From positions 1 to 7,444 of the forward strand of contig JAGWYI010000200.1 of the NCBI GenBank assembly GCA_018969455.1: DNA of 7,444 bases, given 5' to 3'. Shown piece by piece: positions 1-5,900 of this stretch (positions are counted from its first letter, which is position 1; every line of letters starts with the position of its first letter). The translations under genes were made by a program, and so were the position numbers. The notes beneath the pieces were generated by a model. The model had not been told where the DNA came from and made no database searches. It was given only the letters and a program-made list of their open reading frames with translations. This DNA is from Bacteroidota bacterium. GTDB lineage: Bacteria > Bacteroidota > Bacteroidia > Chitinophagales > Saprospiraceae.

Positions 1-203
1 AGACCTCGGAGAGGTCTAACATTTGTAGATCATCACATTGTTATCAGACCTCGGAGAGGTCTAACATTTGTAGATCATCACATTGTTATCAGACCTCGGA
101 GAGGTCTAACATTTGTAGATCATCACATTGTTATCAGACCTCGGAGAGGTCTAACATTTGTAGATCATCACGTTGTTATCAGACCTCGGAGAGGTCTAAC
201 ATT
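1..203. repeat. 45-bp tandem repeat array with internal palindrome
   Basis: Units begin at 1, 46, 91, 136 and 181. The first three are identical. The fourth differs by one base (A to G at 172). The fifth matches for 23 bp (181-203) and then diverges. Each unit opens with AGACCTC-GGA-GAGGTCT, a perfect 7-bp-arm inverted repeat with a 3-nt loop. Across unit borders the stem can be lengthened by TGTT pairing with AACA, leaving a 3-nt ATC bulge. The near-identity of the copies points to recent expansion or active homogenisation. Copies abut without spacers, so this is not a CRISPR array. The first base of the window is the first base of a unit, so the array probably extends leftwards. The function is unknown: a dispersed intergenic repeat family, a processed RNA hairpin array or a protein-binding array are all possible. 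Confidence 0.96.
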
Positions 204-234
204 GGTTTTTTGTTTGATTATTCAAAACCAATGT
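199..234. repeat. 11-bp-arm inverted repeat at the array end
   Basis: ACATTGGTTTT (199-209) and AAAACCAATGT (224-234) are perfect reverse complements separated by a 14-nt AT-rich loop. The left arm begins inside the last, incomplete 45-bp unit, so the end of the array and this hairpin share bases. It could stop transcription coming from the left, but no T-tract follows the right arm, so a classical intrinsic terminator is not supported. It may instead be the boundary structure of the repeat element. Confidence 0.8.
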
Positions 235-280
235 GGGTGCGCTTCAAGATCGTAACATCCTTAAAATCAATCTTTTTTAC

Positions 281-315
281 CAATATTCAACTTCGCCCAG
301 CTTCCTTGAATATTG
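281..315. repeat. 10-bp-arm inverted repeat
   Basis: CAATATTCAA (281-290) and TTGAATATTG (306-315) are perfect reverse complements around a 15-nt, more GC-rich loop. No T-run follows on either side close enough for an intrinsic terminator on the + strand; the T-run at 273-278 lies before the left arm, so read on the - strand it would appear as A's. Role unknown. Confidence 0.75.
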
Positions 316-322
316 TGGCATG

Positions 323-342
323 GCGAAATGAGGATATTTCGC
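323..342. repeat. 7-bp-arm inverted repeat
   Basis: GCGAAAT (323-329) and ATTTCGC (336-342) pair perfectly around the 6-nt loop GAGGAT, with one further G-T wobble outside (322 with 343). It lies only 7 nt after the 281-315 hairpin, so the two could stack as consecutive stems in one RNA. Confidence 0.65.
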
Positions 343-362
343 TCTATTTTGTTTAAGTCAAC

Positions 363-400
363 GGCATTGGAATGAAGGGCAGTATTCCAAGCCATACTGC
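363..400. repeat. Two overlapping, mutually exclusive inverted repeats
   Basis: Stem A is TTGGAAT (367-373) with ATTCCAA (384-390), extended by GGC (363-365) with GCC (391-393) if A366 is bulged. Stem B is GCAGTAT (379-385) with ATACTGC (394-400). The left arm of B lies in the loop of A and shares bases 384-385 with the right arm of A, so both cannot form fully at once. They end 32 nt before the pbpC start. This resembles a switchable leader, but short inverted repeats of this size can also arise by chance. Confidence 0.55.
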
Positions 401-432
401 GCGCCGATTGTCTAAAATTCAGACAGAAAGTC

Positions 433-2934
433 ATGTACAAAATTAAACCAGGCAACGTATATTTTGGGATGCTGCACTCGAAGCTGAACACCTATCGATT
501 GCGCCTGGGCTTTTACTGGAAGGAGCGTATCCTGAAATTGGTGCAGTGGTTAAGGAAAAATCCTGTAAAAGCGGCTTGCGCTGGAATACTGACGCTTATA
601 TGGCTGTTTTGCCTGCCTGATCCCCTTTTCGATCGGCCGCTCTCTTTCGTATTAGAAGACCATCACCATGAACTCCTGGGCGCCCGAATTGCTTCTGATG
701 GTCAATGGCGCTTTCCGGAACCCGAACACATTCCCGACAAATATGCAACTTGCCTGGTTGCTTTTGAAGATCGGCGATTTTGGTGGCATCCTGGTGTTGA
801 TCCCTTCAGTTTATTCCGGGCGATGTGGGTAAACCTTCGATCTGGAAAAATTGAACGCGGTGGATCAACCATCAACATGCAGCTGATCCGGATGGCACGG
901 TTCAATCCCCCTCGAACAATTTGGGAAAAGCTGGTGGAATTCTTCATGGCGACCCGGCTCGAACTGGGTTATTCTAAAAAACACATTTTGAGGTTGTATG
1001 CCGCCCATGCTCCATTTGGCGGCAACGTAGTCGGACTCGAGGCGGCGGCCTGGCGTTATTATGGCAAAAAACCCGAGTTACTCAGTTGGGCAGAGGCTGC
1101 AACCCTGGCTGTTTTGCCCAACAGCCCTGCCATGATACATCCTGGCAGAAACCGACTTCAATTGATGGAAAAACGCAATCGTTTGCTTGATCAATTGTTA
1201 AAAAACAGACAAATTTCGGCGTTGGAATGCACCTTGGCTAAAGACGAACCATTGCCTGAACAACCCATGCCCTTGCCAATGCTTGCGCCCCATCTTCTGG
1301 ATCGTGTTATGGCAAAAAACAAGGAACGAAACGGTCGATCAGCAGAATACCGTTTTACCAGTTCAATCGATAAAAATCTGCAACAAAATTTGTTGGAGAT
1401 CCTGGAACGCAGACAAGCCATTTACCGGGGAAACGACATTCACAACATCGCAGCAGTCATACTGGATGTAAAAACAGGGGCCGTATTGGCCTATGTAGGG
1501 AATGTTGGCTCGTCTGGAAAAGACCATCAGGCCGATGTAGACATTTTGGCCGCCCCCAGAAGTACGGGAAGCATTTTAAAACCTTATTTATATGCCCTGG
1601 CGCTTGAAAGCGGGGTAATTTTACCGGAAAGTTTGCTTGAGGATGTCCCAACACAACTGGGTCAGTATAAACCTGAAAATTATTATGAAACTTACGATGG
1701 CGCTGTTCCAGCCAAACGCGCACTTGTTCGCTCGCTCAATGTGCCATTCGTTTTGTTACTCCAAAAGTATGGGCTGGAAAAATTTCATTTCAATCTTAAA
1801 AGGCTGGGATTAAACACTTTGCGATTTCCGGCCAGCCATTACGGATTATCCTTGATTCTCGGTGGCGCAGAGGCCAACCTTCTGGATGTTACCAACTCCT
1901 ACGCGTGCATGGCGCGTGAACTCCGAAATTTTTACCCGAGAAACGGATTGTACGATGCACACGATTTCCGCGCACCCACCTTTTCAGCCAATGAAAAGGC
2001 GCCACGTGCTGCATTGTCCAAAAGCAACGACTTGTTGAGTGCGGGCGCCATTTGGTATACTTTCGAAGCCATGCAACATGTTGAGCGCCCAAGCAGTGCC
2101 GGAGAATGGGAATTGTTCAGCGCCGGGAAAAAGGTGGCCTGGAAAACAGGTACCAGCATTGGTTTTCGGGATGCCTGGGCCGCAGGCGTAACTCCCGATT
2201 TTGCAGTTGGTGTATGGGTTGGTAATGCCGACGGTGAAGGTCGACCAGGACTTATTGGTGTGGAAAAAGCGGCGCCTGTGCTTTTCGAGATTTTTGATCA
2301 GTTGCCGGGCGGCAATACCTGGTTTGATCCTCCTTTTGATGCTATGGAACAGGTACCTGTATGCCAACAAAGCGGGTATCGGGCTGGCCAATATTGCACT
2401 TCAGATACACTTTGGATCCCTAAATCGGGACTGCAGGCAGCTGTATGCACCTATCACCGGCTTCTCCACCTCGACTTGTCTGGAAAATACCAGGTAAACA
2501 GCGATTGCCAACAACCCGACGCCATGCAACATGTACCCTGGTTTGTTTTACCACCTATTGAAGAATTTTATTTTAAAAACAAAAATCCCTGGTATAGCAG
2601 CCCACCTCCCTTGCGCCCCGACTGCGTGGGAGGGAGCACAGGTACGGAACAAAATCCTATGGCTTTGGTGTATCCTAAATTCGATACGAAAATTTATGTC
2701 CCGATTGATTTAAATGGCACACTGAGCAGCACGGTATTCAAAGCGGTTCATCGAAACCCGGAAACCACGATATACTGGCATCTGGATGGCGCCTACCTGG
2801 GAAGCACTCAGTCTTTCCACGAAATGGCGCTCCAGCCTGCTGTTGGCAAACACCGCATTACCCTGGTTGACAAGGATGGCTTTCGCATCGAACAAGCTTT
2901 TGAGATCATAGGCAAAAAAGCCCCCAATCAATAG
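433..2934 (+). CDS. pbpC: Bifunctional penicillin-binding protein 1C (PbpC)
   Basis: This 833-residue enzyme is predicted to polymerise lipid II glycan strands and cross-link peptides in the periplasm, anchored in the inner membrane. A basic N-terminus is followed by one membrane segment (about 46-62). The GT51 glycosyltransferase (about 75-250) has FEDRRFWWHPGVD with catalytic Glu112, GGSTINMQL (143-151) and an R161/E165 motif. The transpeptidase (about 338-620) has S380-I-L-K383 with the acylated serine, S434-L-N and K571-T-G-T. A Cys-bearing linker (Cys644, 655, 672, 692, 731) leads to a BiPBP_C domain (about 745-826), which marks the 1C class. E. coli PbpC is about 770 residues; the excess is partly the N-terminus. 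ATG 433 is the first in-frame start after the stop at 373 and has a purine-rich AGAAAG before it. ATG 469 or GTG 541 would give a more usual short cytoplasmic tail. The usual alpha-2-macroglobulin partner gene of pbpC is not in this window. It overlaps the converging gene by 7 bp. Confidence 0.95.
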   Translation: MYKIKPGNVYFGMLHSKLNTYRLRLGFYWKERILKLVQWLRKNPVKAACAGILTLIWLFCLPDPLFDRPLSFVLEDHHHELLGARIASDGQWRFPEPEHIPDKYATCLVAFEDRRFWWHPGVDPFSLFRAMWVNLRSGKIERGGSTINMQLIRMARFNPPRTIWEKLVEFFMATRLELGYSKKHILRLYAAHAPFGGNVVGLEAAAWRYYGKKPELLSWAEAATLAVLPNSPAMIHPGRNRLQLMEKRNRLLDQLLKNRQISALECTLAKDEPLPEQPMPLPMLAPHLLDRVMAKNKERNGRSAEYRFTSSIDKNLQQNLLEILERRQAIYRGNDIHNIAAVILDVKTGAVLAYVGNVGSSGKDHQADVDILAAPRSTGSILKPYLYALALESGVILPESLLEDVPTQLGQYKPENYYETYDGAVPAKRALVRSLNVPFVLLLQKYGLEKFHFNLKRLGLNTLRFPASHYGLSLILGGAEANLLDVTNSYACMARELRNFYPRNGLYDAHDFRAPTFSANEKAPRAALSKSNDLLSAGAIWYTFEAMQHVERPSSAGEWELFSAGKKVAWKTGTSIGFRDAWAAGVTPDFAVGVWVGNADGEGRPGLIGVEKAAPVLFEIFDQLPGGNTWFDPPFDAMEQVPVCQQSGYRAGQYCTSDTLWIPKSGLQAAVCTYHRLLHLDLSGKYQVNSDCQQPDAMQHVPWFVLPPIEEFYFKNKNPWYSSPPPLRPDCVGGSTGTEQNPMALVYPKFDTKIYVPIDLNGTLSSTVFKAVHRNPETTIYWHLDGAYLGSTQSFHEMALQPAVGKHRITLVDKDGFRIEQAFEIIGKKAPNQ

Positions 2935-5900
2935 CGCAACATCTTGCACCAGGCTGATTCCCGACTTGTTTCTATGCGATATATGTACCATCCAGGCTCC
3001 GGAATGATGTTTTCATCCAGGAGCATCTGCTGGTAACCGGCATCCCGATTCCGGTATTCATTCCATACCAATCGACCCTGAACGTCGAATATAGAGGTCC
3101 GTGTCATCCCTGCTTCCGGGAGAAAAAACCCAATGATCGAATTCGATTGAAACGGGTTTGGAACGTTTTGCATCAACTCCAATCCTTTTCTGGCTCTATC
3201 GGTAAAATGCAATGTGGGGATGCGGAGCTCATCCCGAATGCCATAAGCTTCCAAAGGGGTAATAAAATCGCTAAACCGGATGTGATCTGATAATTTACCG
3301 GTCTTTTTTGCCTTAAATATCAGATGAACCCCTTTGGCGCCAAACTCCACAGAAGCAGTCAGGCAATTGGGGAATTGCGCAAAATGATCGGCACTGAGAT
3401 TTTCATCTGGAACGACCCGCAAAAGTTCCAGCCCCTCTCCAAATTCCAGGGAGTATTGATACCCTACCAAGGGCTCAGCGGGCGCAATACGCACATCGAC
3501 TTCAGATCCGGTTACAAACAGTTGATCTTCAAGCGGGAAAATGGCTTTTTCCTGATACCGGGCATCTGCGTGAAATGCACTGTCGGTACTCACATTTCCA
3601 TTTACATCTCCAATTTTAATCCCGAAAAAATCGAAAGCATTTTCGGACAATGGAATGCTTTCAATCAATTGTCCTTGAAAGGGATTTAATGGGTTGACGA
3701 AATTAAAATTGGCTGGCAAAAAGCGCCAGGAACTGTTGGAGGAAAATTTGTCGTTTATGCCTAAAATAAGCCGACGCCCTTCTATAATATCAAAAGAGGT
3801 AATGGAATTGCTTCGATTGATATCAGCGGCAATCATCAAATAAGGGCTTGGAATAGGGGAAATACCCAAAACATGCCTGGAAATCAGAACCATATCAAAG
3901 GTACTCACTCCATTCAGGAAATCGATGTTTTTTTCTGGTACAACTCGGGCGGTAATTGGCAGGGGCGGTAAAGACCCCAGATCTCCCGAAGCCTTTCCCA
4001 GGGAATCTGAAACCGCCACATTGTTGTAGGTATTCAAACTATTCGGATCAACTACCTTGAAGGTAACGTTCGGGATACCCTCGTTGTTGGGGGTAAATAC
4101 CTGCATGGTTATTAAATTCGAAACCGGGGGCAGCAAACAATAGCCTAAAGAATCTTGTACGGTAATCTGGGTTGAACAATAGGATACAAATCCGGACAAA
4201 TCGCGAATATACACGTTAACTCCTTGATTTCCAATATCATTACATTCAAACAAAGCAGATGAATACCCCACTCCGTTGGGAAATGGATCGGTACTTACAT
4301 CCGAACGAACGATGCTGACAGGTAAACTAAAACTCGGCGGATAATTGTCATAGCCAATCAGGAGCGCTTCTGACAGGTTGACTTGTGTTTTGTGATTAGG
4401 CCCCAGGTTGGCAACCAAATTCGGGGCGCATTGGACAACAGGAGGCTTGCCATCCTGAATGGTAAAGTAATATTCACAAGTTGCGCTGTTTCCACACAAA
4501 TCTTCTACGAGCCATCGTATTTTATGCCTTCCGTAAGGCAATTGTACCGGTACAAAATTCAAAGGGTTTTCAGCAGTATTCCATGCAATTTCCGCTTTTA
4601 TCTTGTCATTAACCACTGTGGTCTTTAGGTCGAAACGGTATAATTGTTCAATTGGAACATTTCGTTTGTCGAATTGCAAAGGCGTACCGCCCGTATAATT
4701 AGGATTCATGGCATTTCCTACCAGGATACTTCCAGGTGAAGAATGGATGGGTTGCGTTCCATTCACCACGGTTTCCTGTTTGTTGTCGCCATTCAGATCT
4801 AAAAACAACAGGAATGATACAGATACATCCGATTTAGCACACAGGTCGCCAGCCAAAATGCCCAAATAGGCACTTGATCCTTCTGCCAGGTCATGTCGTT
4901 CGGCCAAAGAATCGTACAAAGTCAAATCATTCCACAACAAGGCATCATTATTGGTTGAGTCCAGAGTTAATCCGACGGTTACCGGGCAATTTTCAATGAA
5001 TGGTTTTTCTGTGTCGATAATTTTAATTCTTTGTTTGTAGGTGTACCCGTTGGTGGTTGCCGACCAAAAGGTGCTAAAATTGGTGGTTTGCGGATCGGTG
5101 GCATTGATTTTTACAATAGTGGGCGCAAAAACTCCGCTGGTGTTGGGATGGGAAACCACCGGCCCGATCAGGTTGTCGGCATGATTGGTAATGGGATTGG
5201 GTTGGGGATTGGGAACAAACTGGAGTGGCGTCAAACTGTCGAACTGGCATTCATTGATCACTTTCCAGGTTCGATCGAGGTAGTAACAGGCATCGGGAAC
5301 GATTTTAGTAGATGTTTCGGTATAGGTATATTTTATTTTGGCACAGGAAGAATTCTGAATCACCGGCGTGCCAAAATCGGTGTTTACCGTGCAATTTTGG
5401 ATAACAAAATCATTTGGAAAACGCACATTGTATTCCTGGCTATAGGTTACGGTTACTTTTTGTTGGCAGGATACAATGGGCACTCCATGGTGCAGCCCGG
5501 AGAAGTTTCTGAAAATAATGCCTTTTTTGCAAATCGAATCAAAGGAGGAATAATCATTTTGAACCACCATGGTATCAATTTCACAGGAGATTGCTTGTGC
5601 AAAACCGTAAAACAAATACGGATTAAAATTTTTGCACAAAACAACGGTATCCACGGGAGCAAGGCATTTGGGGGAAATCGTGTCGCGCACAATAATTTGG
5701 GTGTTGCAGGTACTAAATTGACCTGTTCCAAAATTCGATGAAAGGGTATCGCCTTGTGGCAAAACCACATCGTATACCCGCAGCTGGACGGGGATTGTAT
5801 CGGCCTTATCAGCGCAACAAAATTCCAGTTTTTTATAAAAAACCGAATTTCCCTGGCATGTTCCTGGATTAAGGCGGCGTGCAGCAAAATATAAATTGGC

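Larger units (their letters stand above)
235..432. other. Non-coding upstream region of pbpC, rich in inverted repeats
   Basis: No gene is convincing here. The region has stops in the pbpC frame at 262-264, 307-309 and 373-375, so pbpC cannot be extended upstream past 376. Several short perfect inverted repeats follow each other (281-315, 323-342, 363-393, 379-400, and a weak 5-bp one at 409-425). I found no good match to the Bacteroidota promoter pattern (TTTG near -33, TAnnTTTG near -7). The closest on the + strand is TATTTTG at 345-351, one T short and without a well-spaced upstream element. Whether the region is a structured leader of pbpC or the remainder of a repeat element is not decided by the sequence. 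Confidence 0.6.

Noticed and set aside
1..203. CRISPR array
   Set aside because: The 45-bp copies abut directly and nothing variable lies between them. A CRISPR array needs unique spacers of about 30-40 bp.
1..203. Integron attC-like sites (GTT...AAC around a palindrome)
   Set aside because: The GTT/AAC pairing around the palindrome gives a structure of only about 25-30 nt. The attC site is longer, with two paired boxes and extrahelical bases, and there are no cassette genes or integrase here.
199..234. Intrinsic terminator
   Set aside because: The stem is good, but the T-run is within the left arm and loop; the right arm is followed by GGGTGCGC rather than T's.
231..356. A 41-codon + strand frame starting MWVRFKIVTS
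   Set aside because: It is short, has no recognisable motif, lies over the inverted repeats, and its frame is simply the continuation of a frame already open through the array.
438..445. Perfect TAATTTTG (TAnnTTTG) promoter element on the minus strand
   Set aside because: No TTTG lies at the expected upstream distance and there is no credible minus-strand gene downstream, so it is probably chance in AT-rich DNA.
267..491. A 74-codon minus-strand frame starting MFSFECSIPK
   Set aside because: It runs antisense through the pbpC start and the hairpin chain, has no family resemblance I can name, and its codons are explained by the overlapping features.
1984..2391. A 135-codon minus-strand frame inside pbpC
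   Set aside because: It is antisense to the conserved transpeptidase motifs (including KTG) and has no domain of its own.
5031..5741. A 236-codon + strand frame inside the HYR gene
   Set aside because: It lies wholly antisense to a clearly coding HYR region. Its Gly/Ile/Asn-rich composition is what the complement of such a gene yields.
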